Shown: positions 37,143-48,775 of the stretch, piece after piece | How positions within the stretch are numbered: position 1 is the stretch's first letter | Layout of the letters: the number at the start of each line of letters is the position of its first letter | Source: Streptomyces sp. AA1529 | Lineage (GTDB): Bacteria > Actinomycetota > Actinomycetes > Streptomycetales > Streptomycetaceae | NCBI RefSeq assembly: GCF_000280905.1 | Contig: NZ_ALAP01000015.1 | Coordinates: 186,001 to 250,000 of the forward strand | Reading direction: 5' to 3' | DNA length: 64,000 bases | The notes under the pieces: generated by a model | Told to the model about the DNA's origin: nothing | Seen by the model: the letters and a program-made list of their open reading frames with translations, nothing else | Database searches by the model: none | Translations under genes and position numbers: made by a program

Positions 37143-37160
37143 TGCACGTAATGCACGTAA
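37143..37160. promoter_or_regulatory. Tandem 9-bp repeats upstream of dctA
   Basis: TGCACGTAA occurs twice head-to-tail (37143-37151, 37152-37160), ending 2 bp before the candidate -35 of dctA. CGTGCA-cgtaa-TGCACG also forms a dyad here. Likely the binding site of the adjacent response regulator. Confidence 0.6.
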
Positions 37161-37162
37161 GG

Positions 37163-37191
37163 GTGACGCACATCGCACCGTGTTGCATAGT
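37163..37191 (+). promoter_or_regulatory. Candidate dctA promoter
   Basis: GTGACG, exact 17-bp spacer, CATAGT, ~100 bp before the dctA start. The poor -35 with adjoining repeats fits an activator-dependent promoter. Confidence 0.5.
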
Positions 37192-37289
37192 CGCCGGGAC
37201 TCAACACGATCGGAATTCGCAATCGAGCGTCCACCAGGGCGTTCCGGCGGAGACATCGTGACGTGACCCATGGACGAGGAGCCGCCGAC

Positions 37290-38717
37290 GTGTCGAAGAA
37301 GACACCGCAGCAGGCCGCAGCGGGTGCTGCGCCGGAGACCCAGCAGCAGCCGGGGCCCAAGCGGGACCGCACCCATTACCTCTACATCGCGGTGATCGGC
37401 GCCGTGGTGCTGGGCGTGGTGCTGGGACTGACGGCACCTGGTGTGGCCACCGAGCTGAAACCGCTCGGCACGGGGTTCGTCAATCTCATCAAGATGATGA
37501 TCTCCCCGATCATCTTCTGCACGATCGTGCTCGGCATCGGCTCGGTCCGCAAGGCGGCCAAGGTCGGCGCGGTCGGCGGCCTGGCGCTCGGCTACTTCCT
37601 GGTGATGTCGCTGGTCGCGCTGGCGATCGGGCTGGTCGTCGGCAACGTCCTGGAGCCGGGCCACGGGCTGCAGCTCACCGACGCGGCCCGGGACGCGGGC
37701 GCCTCGCAGGCCGAGGGCGGTGAGGGCCTGACCGACTTCCTGCTCGGCATGGTCCCCACCACCATGGTCTCCGCCTTCACCGGTGGCGAGGTGCTGCAGA
37801 CCCTGCTCATCGCCCTGCTGGTCGGCTTCGCGCTGCAGGCGATGGGGTCGGCGGGGGAGCCGGTGCTGCGCGGTATCGGGCACCTGCAGAAGGTGGTCTT
37901 CCGGGTGCTGGCGATGATCATGTGGGTGGCCCCCGTCGGCGCCTTCGGCGCGATGGCGGCGGTGGTCGGCGAGACCGGGGTGGACGCGCTGAAGTCGCTC
38001 GCCGTCATCATGATCGGCTTCTATCTGACCTGCTTCGTGTTCGTCTTCGTCGTGCTCGGGACGATCCTGCGGGTGTTCACCGGCGTGAACATCTTCAAGC
38101 TGCTGAAGTACCTGGGCCGGGAGTTCCTGCTGATCCTGTCCACCTCCTCGTCCGAGTCGGCACTGCCCCGGCTGATCGCGAAGATGGAGCACCTGGGCGT
38201 CAGCCGGCCCGTCGTGGGCATCACCGTGCCCACCGGCTACTCCTTCAACCTCGACGGCACCATGATCTACCTGACCATGGCCTCGATCTTCGTCGCCGAG
38301 GCCATGGGCAACCCGCTCGGCATCGGTGAGCAGATCTCGCTGCTGATCTTCATGTTCGTCGCGTCCAAGGGCGCCGCCGGGGTCACCGGCGCCGGGCTGG
38401 CCACCCTGGCCGGCGGCCTCCAGTCGCACCGTCCCGAGCTGGTGGACGGCGTGGGTCTGATCGTCGGCATCGACCGGTTCATGAGCGAGGCCCGCGCGCT
38501 GACCAACTTCGCCGGGAACGCCGTGGCCACCGTGCTGGTCGGCACCTGGACCAAGGAGATCGACCGGGAGCGCGTCGGCGAGGTGCTGCGCGGCGCGCTG
38601 CCCTTCGACGAGCGGACCCTGGAGGCCGCCCACGAGCCCGCCCCGGACCGGTCGGAGGAGACCGCGGCCGAGCAGGTCCCGCCGCAGGAGCGCGCCGCCG
38701 CGGCCACCAAGGGCTGA
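37290..38717 (+). CDS. dctA: Cation:C4-dicarboxylate symporter (DAACS family)
   Basis: Sodium/proton-coupled uptake of dicarboxylates or acidic amino acids. The 475-residue product has an eight-helix DAACS fold with LKPLGTGFVNLIKMMISPIIFCTIVLGI, the serine-rich reentrant loop STSSSESALPRLIAKME, and the helix-7 motif PTGYSFNLDGTMIY; VASKGAAGVTGAGLATLA is hairpin 2. GTG 37290 was chosen over a GTG 27 bp earlier because GAGGAG lies at a workable distance. The dicarboxylate preference is inferred from the adjoining CitA/DcuS-type two-component system. The C-terminal tail is long and acidic. Confidence 0.92.
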   Translation: MSKKTPQQAAAGAAPETQQQPGPKRDRTHYLYIAVIGAVVLGVVLGLTAPGVATELKPLGTGFVNLIKMMISPIIFCTIVLGIGSVRKAAKVGAVGGLALGYFLVMSLVALAIGLVVGNVLEPGHGLQLTDAARDAGASQAEGGEGLTDFLLGMVPTTMVSAFTGGEVLQTLLIALLVGFALQAMGSAGEPVLRGIGHLQKVVFRVLAMIMWVAPVGAFGAMAAVVGETGVDALKSLAVIMIGFYLTCFVFVFVVLGTILRVFTGVNIFKLLKYLGREFLLILSTSSSESALPRLIAKMEHLGVSRPVVGITVPTGYSFNLDGTMIYLTMASIFVAEAMGNPLGIGEQISLLIFMFVASKGAAGVTGAGLATLAGGLQSHRPELVDGVGLIVGIDRFMSEARALTNFAGNAVATVLVGTWTKEIDRERVGEVLRGALPFDERTLEAAHEPAPDRSEETAAEQVPPQERAAAATKG

Positions 38718-38763
38718 TCCGGACGCCGCCCGGCCCCGGTCCGCCCGGCCTCCCGAGGCCGTC

Positions 38764-38798
38764 CCGCCCCCGCCCCGCATCCGCCGGAGCGGGGGCGG
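38764..38798. terminator. Bidirectional hairpin between dctA and treS
   Basis: CCGCCCCCGC / GCGGGGGCGG, 10-bp arms with 15-nt loop, between convergent stops at 38717 and 38875. Confidence 0.6.
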
Positions 38799-38874
38799 TC
38801 CCGTCGGTGTTCCGCCGGCTCCGGCCCCCGGTGGCCGCGGGCGGCCACGGGCGGGTGGCGCGCTCCGGACCGGA

Positions 38875-40584
<1,710 letters not shown>

Positions 40585-41008
40585 GTGTGGGTGACCCTCC
40601 GGTCGGTGAGGACGGTCGCAGGGTGCGGGCGCGGGCCGGGCGGAGGACCCACCTCCCCCGCAGCAGCCGCACGCCGCCCTCCCTGCCCCAGTGATCGGGC
40701 TGTTCGGCGCACGCGGCGCGTACCGGCAGGACCCGTGGCCGCTCAACTGAGCGGCACACGGTCCGGATGCGAAGCGCGCGCTGTTCAACGACTTCGCCCC
40801 CGCGTGGGTGTGGTGCGCCGGCGGCCGTCGTCGCCACCCGGACCCTCCGAAGGCCACGTGCGCCGGTACCGGCCCGCCTCCGGAACGCCAACGGCTCCCA
40901 GGACCTGTCGAGGTCCTGGGAGCCGTTGTCATGCCAGGCGCGTGCGCCGGTCCGCCGCATCCCCGGCCGGGGACGGGGCGAAGCCCCGCGGGCGGCGCCG
41001 CCCGCCGG
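40585..41008. other. 424-bp gap between M4 protease and treS
   Basis: Holds the treS promoter and ribosome site (left) and the protease terminator (right). No supportable gene. This is where glgE would be expected in related species. Confidence 0.55.
40890..40927. terminator. Strong terminator after the M4 protease gene
   Basis: Perfect 17-bp arms AACGGCTCCCAGGACCT / AGGTCCTGGGAGCCGTT with a GTCG tetraloop, 81 bp past the protease stop (minus strand). Confidence 0.8.
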
Positions 41009-42607
41009 TCAGCTACCGGTCACGTTCACCCCGGTCCAGGCGGCCTTGACCGCCTTGACCTCGGCACTGTCCGCGCCGTAGAGGTCGGTGGCCGACTGCA
41101 CGGTCGCCTTGCGCGCGTCCGCGTAGTCCGTCGTCGAGGTCATCTGCTCGGTCAGCGCCTTGAACCAGATCTGCTCGGCCTTCTCGATGCCGATCCCGTC
41201 CAGCTTCTCGCCGTTCTTGGTGGGCGAGTCGTACTTCACGCCGTTCACCTCGCGCTCCCCGCTGCCCACGGACAGCAGGAAGAAGAAGTGGTTGGCGATG
41301 CCGGAGGAGTAGTGGACGTCCACGTCCCCGGCCTCGGGGCTCCAGTAGTCCAGCGAACTGCCGTCCTTGCTCGGCTCGTCCATCCAGCGCAGCGGGGTGC
41401 CGTCGCCGTTGATGTCGATCTTCTCGCCGACGAGGTAGTCCGGCACGTCGTCCGGGCTGTCGGCGTGGAACTCGACCGCGGCGGCGAAGATGTCGGAGGT
41501 GGCCTCGTTCAGGCCGCCCGACTCGCCCGCGTACTCCAGGTTGGCCGTGGTCGAGGTGACCCCGTGCGACATCTCGTGCGCCGCGACGTCCAGCGAGGTC
41601 AGCGGGTTCTTGTTGCCCTGGCCGTCGCCGTAGGTCATGCAGAAGCAGGAGTCGTCCCAGAAGGCGTTGACGTAGTTGTCGCCGTAGTGGACCCGGCTGA
41701 GGGCGCCCTTGCCGTCGCCCGCGATGCCCTCGCGGCCGTGCACCTGCTTGTAGTAGTCCCACGTCTGGCCGGCGCCGTAGTGCGCGTCCACGCCCGCGGT
41801 GGCCGGGTCGCCGGTGGTGCCGTCGCCCCAGACGTCGTCGTCGTCGGTGAAGACCGTGCCCTCGCCGCTCTGGCCGCCGTTGAGGTCGGAGGTGCGGTTG
41901 CCGCCGCGCGCGTCGTCCTTCATCGTGAACGAGCCGGACGAGCCCGAGGTCCCGATCTCGACCTTGCCGCTGTACTGGCTGTTGCCGGTGCCCTCCTTGA
42001 TGCCCTGGAACTCGAAGAGCTTCTTGCCGGTCCTCGCGTCGGTGATCACGTGGAGCTGGTTGGGCGCGCCGGACTTCTGCACGCCGCCGACGACGGTCTC
42101 CCAGGCGAGCACGGGCTTGCCCTCGCCCGCCCAGACGATCTTCCGGGGGGCCTTGCTGCCCTTGGCCTCGGCCTTGACGGGCTTGTGCGCGGCGGGGGCC
42201 GACGTCTTCACCGCGATCTTCGCGCGGGTGGCCTTGGAGGCGCCGGTGCGCTTGCCGGAGGCGGACTTGTGCACCACGAGGTCGCCGCCGAGGACCGGCA
42301 GCCCGTCGTAGGTGCGCTCGTAACGGACGTGTGTGGAGCCGTCCTTGTTCTTGACGACATCCTTGACGTGGAGCTTCTCCTTGGAACCGAGGCCCAGTGC
42401 GCGGGCGTCGGCGGACTTCGCCGCCTCGGTGTTCGCCGTCTTGACCAGCTCGGTGTGCTGGCTCGCGGTCAGCTGCGCGGGCAGCGCGCCGTTCGCGGTG
42501 GTCTCGCCGGCCGGGGCCGCGCCGGCGGTGCCGGCGGTGACGCCTGCCGCGACCAGGGCCGCCGTGGCGGCGAGGGCGGATATCCGCTGCTTGGAGGTGA
42601 ATCTCAC
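41009..42607 (-). CDS. Secreted M4 (thermolysin-like) neutral metalloprotease
   Basis: Zinc endopeptidase secreted as a preproenzyme, 532 residues from GTG 42607 (AAGGAG 6 nt upstream). Signal peptide ~1-32 ([26 protein letters not shown]). FTP/PepSY propeptide region ~40-200. Catalytic HEMSH at residues ~344-348 ([11 protein letters not shown]) with the third zinc ligand Glu in [16 protein letters not shown], and the C-terminal His region [17 protein letters not shown]. Matches the SCO5447 neutral protease position (from memory). Confidence 0.94.
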   Translation of the reverse strand: MRFTSKQRISALAATAALVAAGVTAGTAGAAPAGETTANGALPAQLTASQHTELVKTANTEAAKSADARALGLGSKEKLHVKDVVKNKDGSTHVRYERTYDGLPVLGGDLVVHKSASGKRTGASKATRAKIAVKTSAPAAHKPVKAEAKGSKAPRKIVWAGEGKPVLAWETVVGGVQKSGAPNQLHVITDARTGKKLFEFQGIKEGTGNSQYSGKVEIGTSGSSGSFTMKDDARGGNRTSDLNGGQSGEGTVFTDDDDVWGDGTTGDPATAGVDAHYGAGQTWDYYKQVHGREGIAGDGKGALSRVHYGDNYVNAFWDDSCFCMTYGDGQGNKNPLTSLDVAAHEMSHGVTSTTANLEYAGESGGLNEATSDIFAAAVEFHADSPDDVPDYLVGEKIDINGDGTPLRWMDEPSKDGSSLDYWSPEAGDVDVHYSSGIANHFFFLLSVGSGEREVNGVKYDSPTKNGEKLDGIGIEKAEQIWFKALTEQMTSTTDYADARKATVQSATDLYGADSAEVKAVKAAWTGVNVTGS

Positions 42608-42991
42608 AGTGACTCCTTCTGCCGTGGGGGCCGGACGGTATGACTGATCAACCGTCCGGGCAGAACTGAACTGCGGTGCGCCACGCGAAAGTACGGACGG
42701 GGTTCGTGCTGCTGTACGCATCCCGTGTGACGTGCTGGTGAGCCTGCCACTTTCGACATGGGCATGTCACCGGCACATCGAGCTCTGATCAGAGGTTGGC
42801 CAGATTCTGTTCGTTGATACGAAACCCGTGCCCGCATAGCGGACAACTGGCAGAAGCCCTTCCGCTGTCCAGTGCCCGCGCACCACCCGCTGCCGTGTTC
42901 CACCGCCCCCACCGCCCCCACGGCGCCGTCCCGGTGCCGGGCCGTCAGCGGCAGGCACCGGGCGCCGCCGGTGCTCCGCACGGGAGCGGGC
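42608..42991. promoter_or_regulatory. 384-bp region upstream of the M4 protease
   Basis: No gene supported. Contains a perfect 12-bp palindrome CTCTGATCAGAG (42783-42794), ~176 bp before the protease start, a candidate regulator site. The rest is featureless by eye. Confidence 0.45.
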
Positions 42992-44272
42992 TCAGGCGTT
43001 GACGTCGTGCCGTGCCGCGCCCCGCCCCGCGGACGGCTCCCCGCGGGCCGGAGCCCGGCGGGGGACCGCGCGCAGCGTGCGGACGGCCGGGACCGACAGC
43101 AGTGCCGCACTGATCCCGATCATGATCACGCCGCCCGCGAGCAGTACCGTCCGGGCCCCGAGCAACTGTGCCGCCGGGCCCGCCAGCGCCTGGCCCGCGG
43201 GCATCATGGCGAGCGAGCCGGCCACCTCGTAGGCGTGGATGCGGTTGAGGATCCGACCGGGAACCTGGGTCTGCACACTGGTCGCCCACATCACGCTCCA
43301 CACGCCGCCGCCCATGCCCCAGACGGCCGCGGCCGCCATCATGGCGGCGGGCGGCAGGCCCAGACCGACGGCGGCGGGGTAGCAGCAGCACCCGACCAGC
43401 GCGAACGACCCGGCACGCAACTGCCGTTCGGGCCGGAAGCGCAGCGCCAGCAGCCCGCCCAGCGCGGTGCCGCCGCCCAGCGCCGAGTTGACCAGCCCGT
43501 AGACGCCCGGCCCGTCCGACGGGATGATCTCGGCGGCGGTCAGCGGCACCAGCGGCCCGGAGACGGTGACCATGTAGACCATCCAGATGAGGATGACGCT
43601 CCACATCCAGGTGCGGGCCCGGAACTCGCGCCACCCCTCGGCCAGATCGGCACGGTAGCGGGTGCGCCCGGCGGGGCGGCCCCGGGCGGCCGGCAGCCGC
43701 AGCAACGCCAGGCACACCGCGCTGAGCAGATAGGTCCCGGCGTGCGCGGCGAACACCCCGCCCGGGGAGAAGCCACCCACCAGCGCACCGGCGAGGGCCG
43801 GGCCCAGCAGCATGGCCAGGGACTCCGCCGTGCGGATCAGCCCGTTGGCGCCCTGCACGTCGTCGGCCACCCGGGGGACGGTGCTGGCGACCCCCGGCTG
43901 GAACAGGCCCGCACAGATGCCGTTGACGGCTCCGATCGCGCACACCTGCCACAGCACCACGTGCCCGCTCAGGAAGAGCGCCGACATGCCCGCCTGGGTG
44001 ACCACCCGCACCAGATCCGAGCCGATCATCAGTCTCCGGGTGTCGAACCGGTCGCAGAAGACGCCTCCGAAGATGACGAAGCCCGCCAGGAACACCGTCA
44101 GCGAGGCCAGCGCCGCTCCGATCGCGCCGGGCCCGTGGCCGTGCTGGATCAGCCCGGCGGACAGCGCGATGGGCAGCATCGCGTCACCGAGCTTGGCGAC
44201 CGCACGGCCGGTGAAGAACAGGGCGAAGTTGCGGGAACGCAGAGCGGCCGTCGCGGCACCGGAAGGGGTCAC
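42992..44272 (-). CDS. MFS transporter
   Basis: 426-residue MFS protein of the MFS_3/enterobactin-exporter-like form: NFALFFTGRAVAKLGDAMLPIAL in helix 1, GGVFCDRFDTRRLMIGSDLVR in the helix 2/3 loop, then LLGPALAGALVGGF and NRIHAYEVAGSLAMMPAGQ further on. GTG 44272 is the best start by similarity pattern but has no clear ribosome site. The C-terminal tail is basic and disordered. Divergent from the first L,D-transpeptidase gene. Probably an exporter; substrate unknown. Confidence 0.85.
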   Translation of the reverse strand: MTPSGAATAALRSRNFALFFTGRAVAKLGDAMLPIALSAGLIQHGHGPGAIGAALASLTVFLAGFVIFGGVFCDRFDTRRLMIGSDLVRVVTQAGMSALFLSGHVVLWQVCAIGAVNGICAGLFQPGVASTVPRVADDVQGANGLIRTAESLAMLLGPALAGALVGGFSPGGVFAAHAGTYLLSAVCLALLRLPAARGRPAGRTRYRADLAEGWREFRARTWMWSVILIWMVYMVTVSGPLVPLTAAEIIPSDGPGVYGLVNSALGGGTALGGLLALRFRPERQLRAGSFALVGCCCYPAAVGLGLPPAAMMAAAAVWGMGGGVWSVMWATSVQTQVPGRILNRIHAYEVAGSLAMMPAGQALAGPAAQLLGARTVLLAGGVIMIGISAALLSVPAVRTLRAVPRRAPARGEPSAGRGAARHDVNA

Positions 44273-44489
44273 GTCCAGCCAGTGTGGCCAAGAGCGCGGT
44301 CCGGAGCGAACTGATTTCGCACGGCGCCCGCCGCCGTGTCGCGCTCCGGGGCGGCTCGGCTGCCGCGGGGATTCCTCGTTCACTCGTGTGAGCCCGGTGT
44401 CCCTCCCGCACGCGCTTCGTTGGTCCGTTCGTCCGGGTGAGGCGGCTGAACGCCCTCGACAGCAGGCGACGCACAGGAGCGGGGACGGC

Positions 44490-45776
44490 ATGGGACGGGG
44501 CACGACGGCACGGCGAGTCCGGGCACTGCTGTACCACGCGGGGGGCGTGCGACGGGCGGTGCGCGCCGTTTCGGCCGTCGTGGCGCTCGCGCTGCTGTGC
44601 ACCGCGCCTGCGGGATGCGCCGTCGTGGACGACTCCAAGCCGCCGGGGGGCGCCATCCGGGTGACGCCCGAGGACGGTGCCAGCGATGTGCCCACCGACG
44701 CACGGGTGGAGGTCTCGGTCGCGGAGGGGAAGCTGCGCAGCGTCCGGATGCAGCACAAGGGCAAGGACGCCGGGCGCGCCATCGCGGGCCGGTTCTCCGC
44801 CGACCGGCGGAGCTGGCGCCCGCTGCCCGCCTCCGCGGAGAACGCCTCCGGGCGCGGAGCCGGGCACGGCAAGGGCACGGTGCTGGAGTTGGCCGGCACC
44901 TACGAGGTGGACGTGGTGGCCGTCGACGGCGAGGGCGACCGGGTGATCCGGCACGCCACCTTCTCCACCCGGGTGCCGCCGCACCGCTTCGTGGGCTACT
45001 TCCGTCCGGAAGACGGCCAGACCGTCGGTACCGCGATGATCGTCTCGCTGGAGTTCAGCCGGCCCATCGCCGACCGGGCGGCCGTCGAGCGCGCCATCGA
45101 CGTCACCTCCACGCCCCGCGTGGAGATCGCCCCCCACTGGTTCGGCCGCAACAGGCTCGACTTCCGGCCCCGCACCTACTGGCAGCCCGGCACCGAGGTG
45201 ACCCTCGATCTGCGGCTGCGCGATGTGCGCGGGGCGCCCGGCGTCTACGGGACGCAGCGCAAGCAGGTGACGTTCACCGTCGGCCGCGACCAGCGCAGCG
45301 TCGTGGACGTGGGCCGCGGCACGCTGACCGTGCGGCAGGGCGGCCGCCGGGTCGACCGGTTGGACATCACGGCGGGCACGAAGAAGAACCCGACCTACAA
45401 CGGCCGCATGGTCATCAGCGAGAAGTTCCAGGAGACCCGGATGAACGGGGACACCGTGGGCTTCGGCGGCGAGTACGACATCAAGGACGTGCCGCACGCG
45501 ATGCGGCTCACCCGCAGCGGCACCTTCCTGCACGGCAACTACTGGGCCGCCGAGCGCACGTTCGGCAAGAAGAACACCAGTCACGGCTGCGTCGGACTGG
45601 AGGACGAGCGCGGCGGGGACGACAAGTCGCCCGCCGGGCGGTTCTTCCACCGCTCGCTGATCGGCGACCTGGTCACCGTGCGCGGTTCGCACGACCGGAC
45701 CGTGGCGGCGGACAACGGCCTGGGCGGCTGGAACATGCCGTGGGAGACCTGGGTCGGGGGTTCGGCCCTGAACTGA
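44490..45776 (+). CDS. L,D-transpeptidase lipoprotein
   Basis: Makes 3-3 cross-links in peptidoglycan. 428 residues: signal ending in lipobox APAGC (~residues 42-46), two Ig-like domains (GAIRVTPEDGASDVPTDARV and FVGYFRPEDGQTVGTAMIV), and a YkuD catalytic domain with HGNYW and the active-site SHGCVGL (Cys). The C-terminal GLGGWNMPWETWV motif is typical of this class. ATG 44490 follows CAGGAG. Tandem paralogue of the gene at 46128; both end in the same NGLxGWNM motif. Confidence 0.93.
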   Translation: MGRGTTARRVRALLYHAGGVRRAVRAVSAVVALALLCTAPAGCAVVDDSKPPGGAIRVTPEDGASDVPTDARVEVSVAEGKLRSVRMQHKGKDAGRAIAGRFSADRRSWRPLPASAENASGRGAGHGKGTVLELAGTYEVDVVAVDGEGDRVIRHATFSTRVPPHRFVGYFRPEDGQTVGTAMIVSLEFSRPIADRAAVERAIDVTSTPRVEIAPHWFGRNRLDFRPRTYWQPGTEVTLDLRLRDVRGAPGVYGTQRKQVTFTVGRDQRSVVDVGRGTLTVRQGGRRVDRLDITAGTKKNPTYNGRMVISEKFQETRMNGDTVGFGGEYDIKDVPHAMRLTRSGTFLHGNYWAAERTFGKKNTSHGCVGLEDERGGDDKSPAGRFFHRSLIGDLVTVRGSHDRTVAADNGLGGWNMPWETWVGGSALN

Positions 45777-46127
45777 CCGCGGCCGGGAAGGCGCCCCGCC
45801 TCCCTGCCGTGCATCCGCCTCCCTCCCGTCCGTTCCGGCTCTCGTCCACGGCGGGCCTGCGGGTGATGCCGGCGGTGTGCCGGCCGCCCGGTGGGCGGGG
45901 CCTCCCGGCGTCGGCGCACGGGCGCTCTCCCTCCTTCCGGCCTTCCCAAAAAACGCGACCGAATGGTGACCACGGAGTGCGGTTCGCCGTCATTGCGGTG
46001 TGGTTATCTAACAATGCGGATGCGCGCCGCCGTTCATGTGCCGTTCACGGCCGGGCGGCGCGATGTCGCGTTTTCGGGGGCGCACACGGGTGCGCGAAGC
46101 CGTGTGAGGACAAGGGATGGGGCCGTC
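45777..46127. other. 351-bp gap between the L,D-transpeptidase genes
   Basis: No gene supported. An AT-rich island (46000-46018, TTATCTAACAAT) could be the -10 of the second gene's own promoter. Confidence 0.45.
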
Positions 46128-47405
46128 TTGGATCTGAAGACCGTGGCCGGGGACAAGTTCACGTGGAAGGCGATCCGGGGGGACAGCCGCGCCCGGATCA
46201 TCGGAGGCTCAGCCGTCGGCTTCGTGGTGCTGCTCGTGGTGCTGCTGCTCACGCTGACCACCTGCGGCGGCGGTGGCGGCACCGGCGCCCGCGCGAACAG
46301 CGGGGACGACGACCGGGACAAGCCCGCCAAGGGGCCCTCCGAGGCCGTGCTGACCGTCGCCCCGAAGGACGGCGCCGACGACGTGAAGACCTCGGGCGTC
46401 CTTCAGGTCCAGGCGGCCGAGGGCAAGCTGACGAAGGTGACCGTCCAGGACTCCAAGGGTGCGAAGGTCGAGGGGAAGCTCGCCGAGGGCGGCACGGTCT
46501 GGCGCCCCGCCACCCACCTGGCGGCCGGTACCAAGTACACGGTGGACGCCGTGGCCGAGGACTCCGAGGGGCGGGCCGCGGCCAAGCACGCCACGTTCAC
46601 CACGTTCGTGCCGCAGAACACCTTCGTGGGCTACTTCACGCCGGAGAACGGCGACAAGGTCGGCGCCGGGATGCCGTTCTCGATCAACTTCAACCGCCCC
46701 GTCGCCCACCGGGAGGCCGTGGAGCAGGCGATATCCGTCTCCGCCGACCCGGAGGTCGAGGTGGCGGGCCACTGGTTCGGCAACCAGCGCCTCGACTTCC
46801 GGCCCGAGAAGTACTGGAAGGCCGGGACGAAGGTCGCCGTCGACCTCAACCTCAGCGGCGTCGAGGGTGCCGAGGGCGTCTACGGGACGCAGCGCAAGAC
46901 CGTGCGGTTCACCGTCGGCAGGCAGCAGGTCAGCGTGGTGGACGCGAAGAAGAAGACGATGACCGTGACCCGCGACGGCGAGAAGATCAAGACCTTCCCC
47001 ATCAGCTCCGGGCGCCCGGCCAACCCCACCTACAACGGTGTGATGGTCATCAGCGAGAAGCACGAGGTCACCCGGATGAACGGGGACACCGTGGGGTTCG
47101 GCGGCGAGTACGACATCAAGGACGTCCCGCACGCGATGCGGCTGAGCACCTCGGGCACCTTCATCCACGGCAACTACTGGATGGCCAAGTCGCAGTTCGG
47201 CCAGGTCAACAGCAGCCACGGCTGCGTGGGCCTGTTCGACCTGCGCGGCGGCGGCGCCAACGGGACGCCGGGCGCCTGGTTCTTCAGCCACTCCATGGTC
47301 GGCGACGTGGTCGAGGTCGAGAACTCGCAGGACGACACCATCAAGCCGGACAACGGCCTCAACGGCTGGAACATGTCCTGGGAGAAGTGGACGGCGAAGC
47401 AGTAG
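46128..47405 (+). CDS. L,D-transpeptidase
   Basis: 425-residue paralogue of the upstream gene. Hydrophobic signal GSAVGFVVLLVVLLLTLTTCGGGGG (residues ~25-50) with a possible lipobox Cys. Ig-like domains (VLTVAPKDGADDVKTSGV; FVGYFTPENGDKVGAGM), YkuD domain with FIHGNYWMAK and NSSHGCVGLFD (catalytic Cys), tail NGLNGWNMSWEKW. The start is uncertain: TTG 46128 with a GGGATGGGG ribosome-like site was chosen; GTG 46104 is the alternative. Unlike its neighbour it keeps an N-terminal cytoplasmic segment (LKTVAGDKFTWKAIRG). Confidence 0.9.
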   Translation: MDLKTVAGDKFTWKAIRGDSRARIIGGSAVGFVVLLVVLLLTLTTCGGGGGTGARANSGDDDRDKPAKGPSEAVLTVAPKDGADDVKTSGVLQVQAAEGKLTKVTVQDSKGAKVEGKLAEGGTVWRPATHLAAGTKYTVDAVAEDSEGRAAAKHATFTTFVPQNTFVGYFTPENGDKVGAGMPFSINFNRPVAHREAVEQAISVSADPEVEVAGHWFGNQRLDFRPEKYWKAGTKVAVDLNLSGVEGAEGVYGTQRKTVRFTVGRQQVSVVDAKKKTMTVTRDGEKIKTFPISSGRPANPTYNGVMVISEKHEVTRMNGDTVGFGGEYDIKDVPHAMRLSTSGTFIHGNYWMAKSQFGQVNSSHGCVGLFDLRGGGANGTPGAWFFSHSMVGDVVEVENSQDDTIKPDNGLNGWNMSWEKWTAKQ

Positions 47406-47547
47406 CGGGCCCGGCGGCCGGCGGCCCGCCGCGCGGAGTGCCCGGGGGCGGCGGCTCCCGGGCGCCCCGGCGCGGCCGGGGGCCGGGCCGGGGCTGTGAG
47501 CAACGGCACCGGGCCCGCGGCGCGGAACGGCCGTTAACCTTCCCGGC

Positions 47548-48339
47548 ATGACGACTGACGAATCCAGCGGCGCCACCGCGCGCCTCGAGGTCGCCGACGG
47601 TGTCGGCACCATCCGGCTCGACCGGCCGAAGATGAACGCCCTCGACATCGCCACCCAGGACCTGCTGCGCGAACTCGCCGAGGAGGCCACCCGCCGCGAG
47701 GACGTGCGCGCCGTGGTGCTCTACGGGGGCGAGAAGGTGTTCGCGGCCGGTGCGGACATCAAGGAGATGCGCGAGATGGACCACTCCGCGATGGTCCTGC
47801 GCTCCCGCGGTCTCCAGGAGGCGTTCACCGCGGTGGCCCGCATCCCCAAGCCGGTCGCCGCGGCGGTCACGGGCTACGCCCTGGGCGGCGGCTGCGAGCT
47901 GGCGCTGTGCGCGGACGTCCGGTTCGCGGGCGAAGGGGCCAAGCTGGGGCAGCCGGAGATCCTGCTGGGCCTGATCCCCGGTGCGGGCGGCACCCAGCGG
48001 CTGTCCCGGCTGGTCGGCCCGGCCAAGGCCAAGGACCTGATCTTCACCGGGCGGACGGTGCCGGCGGCCGAGGCCGCCCGGATCGGCCTGGTCGACCACG
48101 TGGTACCGGACGCCGAGGTGTACGAGCAGGCGCACGGCTGGGCCGCGCGGCTGGCGCGGGGTCCGGCGCTCGCGCTGCGCGCGGCCAAGGAGTCGGTCGA
48201 CTTCGGTCTGGAGGCGGACATCGAGACCGGTCTGGCGCTCGAACGGAACTGGTTCGCCGGGCTGTTCGCGACCGAGGACCGGCAGATCGGCATGCGCAGC
48301 TTCGTGGAGGACGGCCCGGGCAAGGCCCGGTTCCGCTGA
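47548..48339 (+). CDS. Enoyl-CoA hydratase
   Basis: Hydrates 2-trans-enoyl-CoA in fatty acid oxidation. 263 residues, crotonase fold. Oxyanion-hole region VFAAGADIKEM, catalytic Glu in ALGGGCELALCADVRF and second Glu in LGQPEILLGLIPGAGGTQRL. C-terminal helix with KESVDFG and GLFATEDRQIGMRSFVE. Stands alone with no partner dehydrogenase nearby. Confidence 0.94.
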   Translation: MTTDESSGATARLEVADGVGTIRLDRPKMNALDIATQDLLRELAEEATRREDVRAVVLYGGEKVFAAGADIKEMREMDHSAMVLRSRGLQEAFTAVARIPKPVAAAVTGYALGGGCELALCADVRFAGEGAKLGQPEILLGLIPGAGGTQRLSRLVGPAKAKDLIFTGRTVPAAEAARIGLVDHVVPDAEVYEQAHGWAARLARGPALALRAAKESVDFGLEADIETGLALERNWFAGLFATEDRQIGMRSFVEDGPGKARFR

Positions 48340-48775
48340 GCGACCCGCGACCGGGCCGGGGGCGGCACGGGGGACCGGCCGCCCGGCCCCGGGGACGGCC
48401 GGCCGGCCGCCCATCGACCCGCCCGGCCGCCCGCACCGGCGCTGGGCCGCTCCCGTCCTCCGCCGTTCCGGTACGTGGCAAGAGGCCGCCGGGGTGGGGT
48501 GGTTGGGGGTGGCGTAAAGCCCCGCACAGGCCGAACACTCCACCGTGTGGGGGAATCCGCTGTGCCCGGTCCTCCCTCGTTCGTGGGTGGGCCGTGGCGC
48601 GGTGTGATCATCTGCGCACGGCTTGTCACCCCGGGTCGTCCCAGGTCAGTGCATGTCCGCCGGGTCTCGGGGCGCCGGGTCGCGGCGGTCGCGGCGCGCT
48701 GGAGGGGGTCGTTCCGCCTTGGTGGATACCCGCGAACCGCCCCCAGCGGCATCCCCCTGCCGCCATGATGGAGGC
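48340..48775. other. 436-bp gap after enoyl-CoA hydratase
   Basis: Very GC-rich (48340-48470) then moderately so. No gene and no clean terminator recognised; should contain the promoter of the ATP-binding protein gene. Confidence 0.45.

Noticed and set aside
37263..37289. GTG at 37263 as dctA start
   Set aside because: No ribosome site in front of it; GTG 37290 has GAGGAG at a suitable distance and the added nine residues are not family-like.
40585..41008. Possible glgE or maltokinase fragment beside treS
   Set aside because: I read all frames in the gap and saw no GlgE or Pep2 motif; only the promoter region and the protease terminator are present.
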